DNA of 64,000 bases from Alkalibacterium sp049389645 (GCF_049389645.1 NZ_CP186540.1:248001-312000), one strand, 5' to 3'. Shown: positions 50,954 through 60,917, numbered from the stretch's first letter. A program made the numbers and translations. Notes: generated from the letters alone by a model not told the origin.

Positions 50954-53599
50954 TTAACTGTTTGACTCGATCCATTCTGGAACTGCTCTTAGCGCTTCAG
51001 GTAGTCCCTCAGGATTTTTACCTCCAGCTTGAGCAAAGTCATCGCGTCCTCCGCCTCCACCTTTTACATATGGGGAGATTGTTTTTATCAAGTTGCCTGC
51101 TTTAAGTTTCTTGTCTATAGCTTTTTGATTAAGTGATGCAATGATATTTACTTTGCCTTCAATTCTTAAACCTAAAACTAAAATATCTGAATAATTATTT
51201 TGCTTCCATTTATCTGCTAACTGTCTTAATTGGTTCATGTCTTTTGCTTTAATCTCTTCAGCAATAAACGTTAAATCCCCTACAGTTTTGACTTGAGTAA
51301 AGATATCTTCAGCTTGTGCATTAGCTAATTTTGCATGTAACGACTCATTCAGCTGATTGATATCTTTCAATTCTTTCTGTAAGCCTTCGATTTTGACTGG
51401 AAGATCTATTAGTGATTGTATTTTCATAAGTTTAGACACTTGTTTCAAAATAGTTAATTGCTCTTCCATCCAACGATAAGCGCCCTCGCTTGTCTGAGCA
51501 ATAATTCTTCTTGTACCTGCACCTATACCACTCTCTGATAGGATCTTGAATATACCTATCTCAGATGTGGTATTAACATGCGTTCCTCCACACAACTCTT
51601 TGGAATACTCATCAACCATTACGACGCGCACATTATTGCCATATTTCTCACCGAATAATGCCATTGCTCCCATTTTTTTTGCTGTCTCAATGTCTGTTTC
51701 AACTGTTTCGATCTTAAGGTTTTCTTGGATTTTCTGATTGACGATTTCTTCAATTTCTTTCAATTCATCTTCTGTTACTTGTCCAAAATGAGTGAAATCG
51801 AATCTTAAATAATCATCTTCAACCAATGATCCTGCTTGATTTGCATGATTACCTATAGTATCTTTTAATGCTTGATGTAAAAGGTGCGTAGCAGTATGGT
51901 TACGTTCAATCAAACCTCTTCGTTTTTTATCGATGACTAAATGATAGGCTTCGTTCGCAGTCAAGGTCTGTCTGATCTCTACTTCATGTATAGGCTGACC
52001 TTCAGGACCCGATTTAACGTTCGTAACCTCAGCCATAACAGTTTGATTTTCATTGAGTATTAAACCACTATCGCCTACTTGCCCACCTTTTTCAGCATAA
52101 AAAGGACTTTCATCGAATATAAGTCTGACTGATTCTCCAGGTTCCGCTGTTTCAGCAAACGCATCATCCTTAATAATTTTAACTAATTTACTGGTAATTT
52201 CCTCAGTATCATAGCCAATAAAGTCACTCTTAATGTTGAGGCTGTTTAAAAGTGACGATTGAATAGCCATAGATCCTTCCGCTTGACGTGCAGAACGGGC
52301 TCTATCCCGTTGTTTTTCCATTTCAATTTCAAATTCTTCATAATTGATTTTCATATCTTCTTCAAATACAACTTCTTCAGTTAATTCTATAGGGAAACCA
52401 TAAGTGTCATATAACTGAAAGACATCTTTTCCTGAAATAACTGTCTGACCATCTGCTTTTAATTGATCGACCGTTTCTTTAACTTTATCTAAGCCTGCAG
52501 CCAACGTTTCAAGGAATCTCTCTTCTTCGTTCAAGATGACCTTCTCAATGAATTTAATGTTTTCACTGACTTCCGGATAATGTTCTTTCATGATTTCTGC
52601 AACCACTGGAACAAGCTGTGTCAAAAATGGTTTTTCAATGGCTAACTTTCTACCGTGCATAACGCTTCTTCTGAGTAACCGTCTTAATACATAGCCACGA
52701 CCTTCATTAGAAGGTAACGCTCCGTCACTAATTGCAAATACCAACGTCCGAATGTGATCAGCAATGACTTTGAAACTTACTTTGTTTTTTGGTTCTGCAC
52801 CATATTGATATTCAGAAATCTCTTCCACTTTACGTATAATCGGCATAAATAGATCTGTTTCAAAATTAGTAGGAGCATCTTGAAGGACTGATACAATACG
52901 TTCGAGTCCCATACCTGTATCTATATTTTTATTTGGTAAGGCTTCATACGTATTATCTGATTTGTGATTGAATTCTGAAAAGACCAAATTCCATATTTCT
53001 AACCATCGTTCATTTTCTCCACCAGGATAATTTTCTATATGTTCTTCTGGTAAATTACTAAACGCTATACCTCTGTCATAAAAAATTTCGGAATCCGGTC
53101 CACATGGTCCTTCCCCGATATCCCAAAAATTACCTTCTTCTTTGATTAAATGTGATTCATCCACACCGATTTTATCTTTCCAAATCGTATATGTTTCGTC
53201 ATCTTGCGGATAGACAGTGATATAAAGTTTATTTGAATCTAGCGCTAACCATTCATCTCCTGTTAAAAATTCCCATGCCCATTCAATTGCTTCTTCTTTG
53301 AAGTAATCACCAATTGAGAAATTACCCAACATTTCAAATAATGTATGATGTCTGGCAGTCACGCCGACATTTTCAATATCATTTGTTCGAATACTTTTCT
53401 GTGAACTCGCGATTCTCGGATTATCCGGTTTCACTGATCCATCAAAGTATTTTTTCATTGTAGCTACCCCAGAGTTTATCCAAAGTAAAGTAGGATCTTC
53501 TACCGGGACCAATGATGCACTCTTTTCGATTTTATGCCCTTTTTCTTTGAAAAAATCTAAAAAGAGTTGTCTTAACTCTGAGCTTGATAAATTTTTCAT
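50954..53599 (-). CDS. alaS: Alanyl-tRNA synthetase
   Basis: AlaS charges tRNA-Ala. The 881-residue protein has the class II core with 'LLWINSGVATMKKYFDG' and the family's 'GCGPDSEIFYDRG' region (seen as 'GEGPCGPDSEIFYDRG'), the editing domain with 'NHTATHLLHQALKD' and 'KELCGGTHVNTTSEIG', and the C-terminal DHHA1 region with 'GGGGGRDDFAQAGG'. A T-box leader precedes it. tRNA-Ala(GGC), with the G3-U70 pair this enzyme recognises, is in the same window. Confidence 0.97.
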   Translation of the reverse strand: MKNLSSSELRQLFLDFFKEKGHKIEKSASLVPVEDPTLLWINSGVATMKKYFDGSVKPDNPRIASSQKSIRTNDIENVGVTARHHTLFEMLGNFSIGDYFKEEAIEWAWEFLTGDEWLALDSNKLYITVYPQDDETYTIWKDKIGVDESHLIKEEGNFWDIGEGPCGPDSEIFYDRGIAFSNLPEEHIENYPGGENERWLEIWNLVFSEFNHKSDNTYEALPNKNIDTGMGLERIVSVLQDAPTNFETDLFMPIIRKVEEISEYQYGAEPKNKVSFKVIADHIRTLVFAISDGALPSNEGRGYVLRRLLRRSVMHGRKLAIEKPFLTQLVPVVAEIMKEHYPEVSENIKFIEKVILNEEERFLETLAAGLDKVKETVDQLKADGQTVISGKDVFQLYDTYGFPIELTEEVVFEEDMKINYEEFEIEMEKQRDRARSARQAEGSMAIQSSLLNSLNIKSDFIGYDTEEITSKLVKIIKDDAFAETAEPGESVRLIFDESPFYAEKGGQVGDSGLILNENQTVMAEVTNVKSGPEGQPIHEVEIRQTLTANEAYHLVIDKKRRGLIERNHTATHLLHQALKDTIGNHANQAGSLVEDDYLRFDFTHFGQVTEDELKEIEEIVNQKIQENLKIETVETDIETAKKMGAMALFGEKYGNNVRVVMVDEYSKELCGGTHVNTTSEIGIFKILSESGIGAGTRRIIAQTSEGAYRWMEEQLTILKQVSKLMKIQSLIDLPVKIEGLQKELKDINQLNESLHAKLANAQAEDIFTQVKTVGDLTFIAEEIKAKDMNQLRQLADKWKQNNYSDILVLGLRIEGKVNIIASLNQKAIDKKLKAGNLIKTISPYVKGGGGGRDDFAQAGGKNPEGLPEALRAVPEWIESNS

Positions 53600-53636
53600 C
53601 AGTCATTTCCCCTTTAAAGTAAAATGTATATAAAAT

Positions 53637-53857
53637 AAAAAAACCGAATAAACTACTACAGACAAGGACGAGTGTGCGCGGTACCACCTTGTTTGCAATA
53701 ACTTATTCAGTCAGTCATTACCTCTTTAGACTTGTTAACGCCAAGTAACGTCATAATTTCATATGAATAATAGAGTGGTAGCACTGATAGTGTGTGATAT
53801 TCTTTCAGCTGTGGAATATCTCTCTTTGATAACACCTTAGCATGTCCCTCTATGAAT
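53637..53857 (-). promoter_or_regulatory. T-box leader of alaS
   Basis: On the minus strand the T-box antiterminator sequence AACAAGGTGGTACCGCG (53677-53693) is followed by a competing terminator with ACAAGG/CCTTGT and GAATAA/TTATTC pairing and a T-run (to 53637). The UGGU bulge suits a tRNA ending ACCA, which fits the discriminator A of tRNA-Ala. A candidate alanine specifier GCU lies at 53780-53782 in CAGTGCTACCACTC; CTCTAT with ATAGAG forms the base of stem I. Uncharged tRNA-Ala is expected to raise alaS expression. Confidence 0.88.
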
Positions 53858-53863
53858 GATAAA

Positions 53864-53892
53864 ATTATAGCGTAGATAAACCGATTAGTCAA
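53864..53892 (-). promoter_or_regulatory. Promoter of the alaS T-box transcript
   Basis: TTGACT (53892-53887), a 17-base spacer and TATAAT (53869-53864) read on the minus strand. Transcription would begin near 53857, just upstream of stem I. Confidence 0.82.
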
Positions 53893-53944
53893 TAATTCTC
53901 TGATAGTCTCACTCAATTACTTATCATAATATAACTGAGGCATA

Positions 53945-54838
53945 TCATTCTGTATCTGTCCATTCTGTTTCGTTTGCTGGAAAATACTTATGCAGTGAAA
54001 ACCCACGGCCTAAGACTTCGCTCGCTGGCATAGCTACAACAAAGGCATTCGCATCTGCTTTTAGCACAGCCTCTTTCAATAGCGTGAATTCTCTCTCTTG
54101 AATAACCGCCATAAGCATATCTTTATCTGTATTTCCATATCCTCCACGAATACCCAAGTTTGTCACGCCACGTTCCATAGTGTGCAGAATTTCCTGTCTG
54201 ATATCTTCAGGATTATCCGAAATAATAAATACATTTTTATTACGATTAAACCCAAGCTGTACCAGGTCGATCGTACGAGAAACAATAAAGAGAGAGATTA
54301 GAGAGAACATGACTGTTTCAACGTCAAAAACTAGTAAAGCAACGAGAATGACAAGGCCATCTACCACTATCGTGCTGAAACCTAATTGAAAATGCAAATG
54401 CTGATAAAGTATCTGAACAATAACGCTTGTCCCACCTGTCGATGATTTTGCTCGATAAACAATTCCTATACCCAGTCCTGTAAGTCCGCCACCATATAAT
54501 GCCGCCAATAACGGTTCTCTAGTAATGGGGCCCCAGTGTCCAATAAAACTTAAGAAGAATGGTAAGAGTAAACTTCCTAATATAGTTTTATATCCAGCTT
54601 CTTTTCCTAATAGGATGAAACATAATACCAATAAGGGGATATTCAGTGCATATTGGAACAGAGCAGGGTCCCAACCAAACATCGATTTCGCGGCAATAGA
54701 TAACCCGGACACTCCGCCTGATACTATATTATTGGGTAATAAAAACACTTGAAATGAGACCGCCGTCAAAAACGAACCAAATATTATATAGGTGTAATCC
54801 ACCGCACTTAACGTGTATTTTTTTGCTACTCGTAACAT
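53945..54838 (-). CDS. YitT family membrane protein
   Basis: This 297-residue protein has five to six N-terminal membrane segments (DUF161/YitT: 'VFLLPNNIVSGGVSGLSIAA') and a C-terminal DUF2179 domain ('YGNTDKDMLMAVIQEREF'). YitT proteins are common in Firmicutes, often several per genome, and their transport substrate is unknown. It stands divergent from dagK and just upstream of the alaS T-box promoter. Confidence 0.9.
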   Translation of the reverse strand: MLRVAKKYTLSAVDYTYIIFGSFLTAVSFQVFLLPNNIVSGGVSGLSIAAKSMFGWDPALFQYALNIPLLVLCFILLGKEAGYKTILGSLLLPFFLSFIGHWGPITREPLLAALYGGGLTGLGIGIVYRAKSSTGGTSVIVQILYQHLHFQLGFSTIVVDGLVILVALLVFDVETVMFSLISLFIVSRTIDLVQLGFNRNKNVFIISDNPEDIRQEILHTMERGVTNLGIRGGYGNTDKDMLMAVIQEREFTLLKEAVLKADANAFVVAMPASEVLGRGFSLHKYFPANETEWTDTE

Positions 54839-54996
54839 CTAATATCCTCCTTATAAAACGCATTTAGTCAACTGGAGCATTCTAACATTTAAAGCAAGTG
54901 GAATACAAGGATAACTTTTTTTATTTTAAATCTCTAATCTTATCTTCTTTTTATCCTGTTTTCCCGTATACTATGATTATTAAATAGGAATCGGTG

Positions 54997-55911
54997 ATGA
55001 CTGTGCATAATAAACATTTAATCTTTATTGTTAATGAGTATTCAAGACATGGAAAAAAAACGACGAATAAAATCAGACAAGTTATGGATCTTTTAGACAG
55101 TACATATGAAATTCATTTAACCCAGTATAAGCAGCACGCTACTTTGTTAGCTGAATCCTTTGCGAATAAAATGGAGAACGATACACTTGTTGTTGCGGTC
55201 GGAGGTGATGGTACATTAAATGAGGTCGTTCAAGGACTAGTCAATGCCGGCAATCATTTACCTGTCGGCTATATACCGACCGGATCCGGAAACGATTTTG
55301 CCCGATCTCTTAATTTACCCTTATCCATTGAAGCATCCATACGCAACATAATCGAAACAAAGAACCCTAAATCACTGGACATATTAGTAGGATCATCCGA
55401 CACTCTAGATATTGTAGCTGTCAATAGTATAGGATTTGGAATAGATGGAATGGTCATCTATAAAATCGATCAGACTAAAAATAAACAAACGATCGGGAAA
55501 TTTTCATACTTAGCTTCTGTTTTGTCCGCGTATTTTTCACAGAAAACCTTCCCGTTGAAATTAATTGCGGATGACCGAAAATTCACATATGGTGAAGCTT
55601 TATTGGTCGTATGTACGAATAATAAATTCTTCGGTGGAGGAATCCCTATCCATCCACAAGCAGTTGCAACCGATGAGCTGATCGATTTAGTCGTTGCTGA
55701 AAAAGTTTCTTTCTGGGAATTACTGCATATCTTATTTTTGGTATTAACCACCCAGAAACATTTAAATCACCCGAAAATCCATTCTCATAGAGTTTCCACT
55801 TGCGAACTCACACTTTATACCCCTCAATATGGACAGAGAGACGGTGAATTAATAGATAAGAATGTACAACACATGTCTGTCAAACCAGTAAAACAACTCT
55901 TCTGGATATAG
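54997..55911 (+). CDS. dagK: Diacylglycerol/lipid kinase family protein
   Basis: This 304-residue protein belongs to the DagK/YegS lipid kinases, which phosphorylate diacylglycerol so it re-enters phospholipid synthesis. The nucleotide-binding 'VVAVGGDGTLNEVVQGL' and 'IPTGSGNDFARSLNLP' are clear, and the C-terminal domain is beta-rich. GTG at 54994 and ATG at 54997 are adjacent; the ATG has TAGGA eight bases away and is preferred. A TATACT/TATGAT -10 region lies near 54967-54975. Together with cls it points to phospholipid remodelling, but it is a separate unit. The substrate is inferred from the family. Confidence 0.9.
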   Translation: MTVHNKHLIFIVNEYSRHGKKTTNKIRQVMDLLDSTYEIHLTQYKQHATLLAESFANKMENDTLVVAVGGDGTLNEVVQGLVNAGNHLPVGYIPTGSGNDFARSLNLPLSIEASIRNIIETKNPKSLDILVGSSDTLDIVAVNSIGFGIDGMVIYKIDQTKNKQTIGKFSYLASVLSAYFSQKTFPLKLIADDRKFTYGEALLVVCTNNKFFGGGIPIHPQAVATDELIDLVVAEKVSFWELLHILFLVLTTQKHLNHPKIHSHRVSTCELTLYTPQYGQRDGELIDKNVQHMSVKPVKQLFWI

Positions 55912-55989
55912 TCTGAATTAAATAGACTGCGACGAAATAAAGATTCCGAAAAAATGTCACACTTCATATTTAGAAATAGATAAACATAA

Positions 55990-56046
55990 AAACACAATCT
56001 CAATTCATCTCTGATTCGATCAGATATAAATGGGATTGTGTTTTTT
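55990..56046. terminator. Terminator between dagK and recD2
   Basis: AACACAATC pairs with GATTGTGTT, and an inner TCTGAT/ATCAGA hairpin is present, followed by TTTTTT on the plus strand. It lies between converging genes. Confidence 0.85.
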
Positions 56047-56072
56047 GGGCTAGGCTTTTATTCCAGCCTTTT

Positions 56073-58484
56073 TCAAGGTCTAATATCTTCCATTCCAATC
56101 ATCGGATCAAGCGAATCACGATCTATATCAGATGAAGTCAATACATAACTTTTCTTTTCAACAATGGTTTTAGTCGCTTTATTTCGAGAGGTCATTTTTA
56201 GTGTTATAGACTCTTTTTCTTTTTCACTATTGATCCGCATAGATAATGAGGTTAATCGTTCTGTTGTATTCTCTGAAACACTTTTAACAAAAGCCGATTT
56301 TTCTCCACACAAAAGTAACGTCTGACTTGCTCGTGTTATAGCTGTGTAAACAATATCTTTTTTCAACATTCTTCCGTACCCATATACTATAGGTAGAATT
56401 ACCATCGGGTATTCGCTTCCCTGTGATTTATGAATAGAACAACAATATGAAAGAGTTATTTTATTCCATTCATTTCTAAGATAATTCACTTCATTACCAT
56501 CAAAATCTATAACTAATTCTTCCACATTATTTTCAGATTCTTTGGATGAGATGATCCCCTGTATAATGCCCATATCTCCGTTAAACACATTTCTTTCCGG
56601 TTCGTTAATGAGTTGTAATACCTTATCACCAATTCGGTAAGATTTATCTTTGAATTCAACTTCTTTTGTATTTTCATCTTTAGGATTAAATAAGTTTTGA
56701 AGATTTTTATTTAAGTTGTCTATTCCGGCCTGCCCTTTATATATAGGAGCAAGTACTTGAATATCCTGCGCTGTATAACCTTTTTCAATTGCTTTGGTAA
56801 CCAGTAAAGAGACCACTTCAACAACGCGGTTTGTACCGCACGGGAAAAAATTACGGTCCTTTTTTTTACCAGTAAAATCTACTGGAATATGACCTCTCTT
56901 TATTTCGTGAGCTAATGAAACAATAGAGGACCCGTCATCTTGACGGTAAATTTCAGTCAATTCTTTTTTTTCAATCATTTCACTTGAAATTAAATCTCTC
57001 AAAACCTGACCAGGACCTACAGAAGGCAACTGATCTTTATCCCCGACCATTATGACTTTCATATCATTAGGAACTGATTTCAACAGCTGGTAGGCTAACC
57101 ACGTATCCACCATAGACATCTCATCAATGATCAATAAGGAGCCTTTCAACATTCGATCTGACTCTTGCATTGGGTCTTCCTCAGAACCCGTTAAGCCAAG
57201 TAATCGATGAATGGTGCTCGATGGTAGGCCCGTTGTTTCTTTCATCCGTTTGGCCGCGCGTCCGGTTGGTGCAGCTAATATAACAGGGTAAGGTTCATTG
57301 GAATAATCAGCTGGATCCAGACTTAAATCATGTAAATCAGCGAAAACAGAAACTATAACTTCCAACACTGTCGTTTTACCAGTACCAGGTCCTCCTGTTA
57401 ATAAAAAAACTGAAGACATTAATGCTTTTCTTATCGCTTCTTTTTGAGATGATCCGAATGTTATCCCTCGACGTTTTTCAAACTGCTTGATTTTTTTGTC
57501 GATAGCTTTTTCTTTTAATATTTCTTCATCTGCGCTCGTCATCAATCTTTCTAATGCGCCGGCAATGCCCCATTCAGAAGCATATAAAGAAGGCAAATAG
57601 AAGCGATTTTCTTCTTGAATGATGTTCTGCAAATCAACTAATTCTATAATAATTCCAGCTATTAAATCTGGATTTATAATGAAAGAACGACTATCCTCAA
57701 GTATTTTCAAACTCTTTTCCAATAGGAAATCCGCTTCAATATATGTGTCTCCAGATTTCATGGTTTGTTCTTCAATTGTATATAAAATACCTGCTTTGAT
57801 TCGTTCCGGAGCATCTCCTTCAATACCAATTTCTTCAGCTACCGAATCTGCTCGCTTAAAACCGATACCTTCAATTTCTTCAATTAATTTATATGGATTA
57901 GATTGAATAACTGATAAGGTTTCGCCTTCAAATCGCTGGTATATTTTATACGCAAGCTGGTTTGATATGCCATAATTATTTAAAGCAATAATGATTTTCT
58001 GCATGCCCTGTTCTTTATCTAGTACAGAAAGCAGCATTGATTTTTTTGCTTGATTTAATCCGGGGACAGTGTCCAAAACACTTTCATCTGCTAATATTTT
58101 ATCTAAACTTTCAAGACCTAGTGTTTCAACTATTTTTTCAGCTGATTTTTTACCGATTCCCCTAAAACGCGGGCTAGAAAGGTAAGTAATGATTGCTTCT
58201 TCGGTAGATGGTTTTTCTTTGATATATTTCGTCGATAGGAACTGCAGCCCATATTTAGGATGATCTGTCCATTTACCAAAGAATTTATAAGGATCGCCTT
58301 CTTGGATTTGTCCAAAGTTCCCGGTGACTATTGTCTGTGTTTCTTTAACCTTTGTATTGGTGGAATCGATTTTAACTAATATAACTTTGTAGTAGTTAGA
58401 TGGATTAGAAAAATAGATTGCTACTATTTCACCAATGATGTATTCTTCTGAGTCCTTCTCGTTTGAAAAATCAAGTTGTTGCAC
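56073..58484 (-). CDS. recD2: RecD2-type ATP-dependent DNA helicase
   Basis: RecD2 is a 5'-3' superfamily 1B helicase found in bacteria without RecBC-linked RecD; it affects mismatch repair and replication-fork stability. The 803-residue protein has an extended N-terminal domain with OB-fold and helix-hairpin-helix elements ('RFRGIGKKSAEKIVETLGLE'), then motor domains with Walker A 'LTGGPGTGKTTVLEV' and 'LLIIDEMSMVDTWL', and C-terminal 'SIHKSQGSEYPMVILP' and 'YTAITRASQTLLLCG'. In many lactobacillales it follows mnmA and a TPR gene; here an AraC regulator takes that place. Confidence 0.95.
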   Translation of the reverse strand: MQQLDFSNEKDSEEYIIGEIVAIYFSNPSNYYKVILVKIDSTNTKVKETQTIVTGNFGQIQEGDPYKFFGKWTDHPKYGLQFLSTKYIKEKPSTEEAIITYLSSPRFRGIGKKSAEKIVETLGLESLDKILADESVLDTVPGLNQAKKSMLLSVLDKEQGMQKIIIALNNYGISNQLAYKIYQRFEGETLSVIQSNPYKLIEEIEGIGFKRADSVAEEIGIEGDAPERIKAGILYTIEEQTMKSGDTYIEADFLLEKSLKILEDSRSFIINPDLIAGIIIELVDLQNIIQEENRFYLPSLYASEWGIAGALERLMTSADEEILKEKAIDKKIKQFEKRRGITFGSSQKEAIRKALMSSVFLLTGGPGTGKTTVLEVIVSVFADLHDLSLDPADYSNEPYPVILAAPTGRAAKRMKETTGLPSSTIHRLLGLTGSEEDPMQESDRMLKGSLLIIDEMSMVDTWLAYQLLKSVPNDMKVIMVGDKDQLPSVGPGQVLRDLISSEMIEKKELTEIYRQDDGSSIVSLAHEIKRGHIPVDFTGKKKDRNFFPCGTNRVVEVVSLLVTKAIEKGYTAQDIQVLAPIYKGQAGIDNLNKNLQNLFNPKDENTKEVEFKDKSYRIGDKVLQLINEPERNVFNGDMGIIQGIISSKESENNVEELVIDFDGNEVNYLRNEWNKITLSYCCSIHKSQGSEYPMVILPIVYGYGRMLKKDIVYTAITRASQTLLLCGEKSAFVKSVSENTTERLTSLSMRINSEKEKESITLKMTSRNKATKTIVEKKSYVLTSSDIDRDSLDPMIGMEDIRP

Positions 58485-58509
58485 ACCAAGTCCTCCTTCC
58501 TTGACTAGT

Positions 58510-59307
58510 TTATCTAATACATGACGGTTTATCTAGCTGTTTTTTAGAAAATTCATTATTTTCTCTAAAGACTGTTGGCGATACATCTTTAAAAGCTTTA
58601 AAGTTTCGGTTGAATGTCCTCAATGTTTTATATCCACATTTTTGAGCTACTTCACTAACGGCTTCTTCGCTATTGAGTAATAAGTAGGCTGCTTGAGTTA
58701 ACCGGTATCTGTTTAAGTACGTAGTAAATGTTAAATTAGTATAATGATAGAATAATTTTGATAAGTACGCATAGTCGTACTGGATAGCTTTCGAAACATC
58801 TCTTAATGTACAATCATCTTGGTAGTGGTTATCTATATAAACAAGGATATTTTGGATGATTTTTCGTTTAGGCGTAACTTTAATCGATTCAAAAGAAGTT
58901 GTTTGGATCAGTCTATCACAATAATTATAGAGCAGCCCTTTTTGAGCATAAATAGATAGGAAATCATCTTTTAGAGGGACATCATCAACCAAAAACTTAT
59001 TGTTTATCGGTACAGAACTTTTATAAGAAGAAAAAAAATGTCCAATCAATTCAGGTGAAAAAATAAATGCTTTAGACACTGAATGGTTAAGTGTTGAAAA
59101 TTCATGTAATTGATTAGGGAAAATAAACACTGCCTCATTAGCTCTCAGAACATAGTCTATTTCTTCGATTTTAACGACCATTTCGCCCTTTTCCACTATC
59201 ATAATTTCATAAGCTCGATGGAAATGAAGAGGGAAATTCAAATCTATCAAAGAGGAATACCTAAATAATTCTTCACCTTCCATACCAAACTGCTCAAATA
59301 AATACAT
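58510..59307 (-). CDS. AraC family transcriptional regulator
   Basis: This 265-residue protein has an N-terminal cupin-type sensor domain (about 10-110; 'LNFPLHFHRAYEIMIVEKGE') and a C-terminal AraC-type double helix-turn-helix (about 165-260; 'AYLSKLFYHYTNLTFTTYLN' and 'VSEVAQKCGYKTLRTFNRNF'). The start at 59307 has GGGGGG just upstream; a TTG at 59328 would include the ribosome site. Such regulators usually control sugar or other catabolic genes, but none is adjacent, so the target is unknown. It sits between mnmA and recD2. Confidence 0.9.
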   Translation of the reverse strand: MYLFEQFGMEGEELFRYSSLIDLNFPLHFHRAYEIMIVEKGEMVVKIEEIDYVLRANEAVFIFPNQLHEFSTLNHSVSKAFIFSPELIGHFFSSYKSSVPINNKFLVDDVPLKDDFLSIYAQKGLLYNYCDRLIQTTSFESIKVTPKRKIIQNILVYIDNHYQDDCTLRDVSKAIQYDYAYLSKLFYHYTNLTFTTYLNRYRLTQAAYLLLNSEEAVSEVAQKCGYKTLRTFNRNFKAFKDVSPTVFRENNEFSKKQLDKPSCIR

Positions 59308-59552
59308 ATAAGACCCCCCAAAAAACACTAATATTGTCTATCAGTATACTACAAACAGGCTATATTGAACAAGCTTTCATTATTTTAAATATGTTGAATT
59401 TTTATGAAAACACCACGGTTCTCAGTCACGATTAGTGACAATCTTAAATAAAAGCGAAAATAAAATGCAAAAATAAATAGTTTGACCATAATAATTTTTA
59501 TCAATAATTATAAGCAAAGATTGACATTTGACCCCTTTATTTTTTGTAAGTG

Positions 59553-59591
59553 AAAAAAAGAGTTGCTCATAATCACAGCAACTCTTTTTTT
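59553..59591. terminator. Terminator after mnmA
   Basis: AAAGAGTTGCT and AGCAACTCTTT form a perfect 11-bp stem, with an A-run on one side and a T-run on the other, so it can work in both directions. The rest of 59308-59552 is AT-rich with no recognisable gene. Confidence 0.9.
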
Positions 59592-59599
59592 ATGTCTAT

Positions 59600-60727
59600 T
59601 TAGATGTACTGTAAAATTTTAGACTCTTGATAAGCTCTATCGATCGTTCCCCCACCCAAGCATTCATCGCCATCGTATAAAACAATTGCTTGTCCGGGTG
59701 TGATTGCTCGTGCCGGTTCGTCAAATTCCACCACTGCTGTATTATCTTCTTTGTTCAAATGTACAGTTACACCAACATCTTTTTGTCTGTACCTGAATTT
59801 GGCTGTACATTTAAACGTCTCTGGGAAATCCTTATCTATTGTAAACGTGAACTCACTGGCTTCTAGCCTTGTCGCATATAAGTTGGGATGTGTGAATCCT
59901 TGACCTACGATTAATTCATTATTTTTGAGGTTTTTTCCAATGACAAACCAAGGTTCATTCGATTGACCTGTCCCCCCGATACCCAGTCCTTTTCTTTGCC
60001 CGATAGTATAATACATCAATCCATCATGCTGCCCCATTATTTCGCCATCTTCTGCCACCATGTTACCAGGTTGTGCTGGTAAATAGTTCATCAGGAATTC
60101 TTTAAAGTCTTTTTCCCCAATAAAACAGATGCCTGTTGAATCTTTTTTCTTAGCTGTTGCCAAGCCTGCTTCTTCAGCTATTTTTCTTACTTCACTCTTA
60201 TCCATCTCGCCAATGGGAAACATGACTTTAGATAACTGTTCTTGAGATAATCGATTGAGAAAATAGGTTTGATCCTTATTAGCATCTATTCCTCGTAACA
60301 TATGAGTTGTCCCATCTTCGTCTCTCTTCACACGCGCATAATGTCCTGTGGCTACATATTCTGCGCCCAAACTTATAGCGTAATCCAAAAAGGCTTTAAA
60401 TTTAATTTCTTTATTACACATTACGTCAGGATTCGGCGTGCGTCCTTTTTTATATTCATCTAGAAAATATTGAAAGACTTTATCCCAATATTCTTTTTCA
60501 AAATTTATAGAATAATATGGTATACCGATTTTATTGGCTACGAGTGCCACGTCTTTATAATCCTCTGTAGCTGTACACACACCATTTTCATCTGTGTCAT
60601 CCCAGTTCTTCATAAAAACGCCAATAACATCATACCCTTGTTGTTTTAGTAGTAAAGCCGTTACTGATGAATCTACTCCACCACTCATACCTACGACCAC
60701 TCTTGTGCCTGTGCTTGCATTTGACAT
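59600..60727 (-). CDS. mnmA: tRNA-specific 2-thiouridylase MnmA
   Basis: MnmA adds sulfur at C2 of U34 in tRNA-Lys, -Glu and -Gln, using ATP and sulfur from a cysteine desulfurase. The 375-residue form starting at 60727 has the PP-loop 'VVVGMSGGVDSSVT' (residues 10-23), the catalytic cysteine in 'PDVMCNKEIKF', 'VATGHYARV' and a second cysteine in 'DSTGICFIGEKDF'. A longer frame to 60766 is disfavoured because GGTGA precedes the 60727 ATG. It has its own promoter and follows the cysteine desulfurase-DUF1831 pair. Confidence 0.96.
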   Translation of the reverse strand: MSNASTGTRVVVGMSGGVDSSVTALLLKQQGYDVIGVFMKNWDDTDENGVCTATEDYKDVALVANKIGIPYYSINFEKEYWDKVFQYFLDEYKKGRTPNPDVMCNKEIKFKAFLDYAISLGAEYVATGHYARVKRDEDGTTHMLRGIDANKDQTYFLNRLSQEQLSKVMFPIGEMDKSEVRKIAEEAGLATAKKKDSTGICFIGEKDFKEFLMNYLPAQPGNMVAEDGEIMGQHDGLMYYTIGQRKGLGIGGTGQSNEPWFVIGKNLKNNELIVGQGFTHPNLYATRLEASEFTFTIDKDFPETFKCTAKFRYRQKDVGVTVHLNKEDNTAVVEFDEPARAITPGQAIVLYDGDECLGGGTIDRAYQESKILQYI

Positions 60728-60799
60728 TTTTTCACCATCATTTCTGTAAAGATTCTGTATTTGCACGAATTGAAGGTTCGTATATTTCCAGTCTGTTAT

Positions 60800-60827
60800 A
60801 TTATACTGTCTAAAACGAATAAATCAA
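60800..60827 (-). promoter_or_regulatory. Promoter of mnmA
   Basis: The minus strand reads TTGATT (60827-60822), a 16-base spacer and TATAAT (60805-60800). It follows the terminator of the DUF1831 gene, so mnmA is likely a separate transcript. Confidence 0.72.
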
Positions 60828-60844
60828 GGGATTCAATGGATTAT

Positions 60845-60877
60845 TTAAAAAAGACACACAATAAAATTGTGTGTCTT
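60845..60877 (-). terminator. Terminator after the DUF1831 gene
   Basis: AAGACACACAAT pairs perfectly with ATTGTGTGTCTT around AAA, followed by TTTTTAAAT on the minus strand. Confidence 0.9.
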
Positions 60878-60917
60878 CCTTATTTGCTCATTTTCTGATT
60901 ATCTTTAGAAATATCAC

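Noticed and set aside
53707..53916. 69-residue minus-strand ORF upstream of alaS
   Set aside because: It starts upstream of a strong promoter (53864-53892) and overlaps the T-box leader. It has a TTG start and no ribosome site, so it is a by-product of the RNA element.
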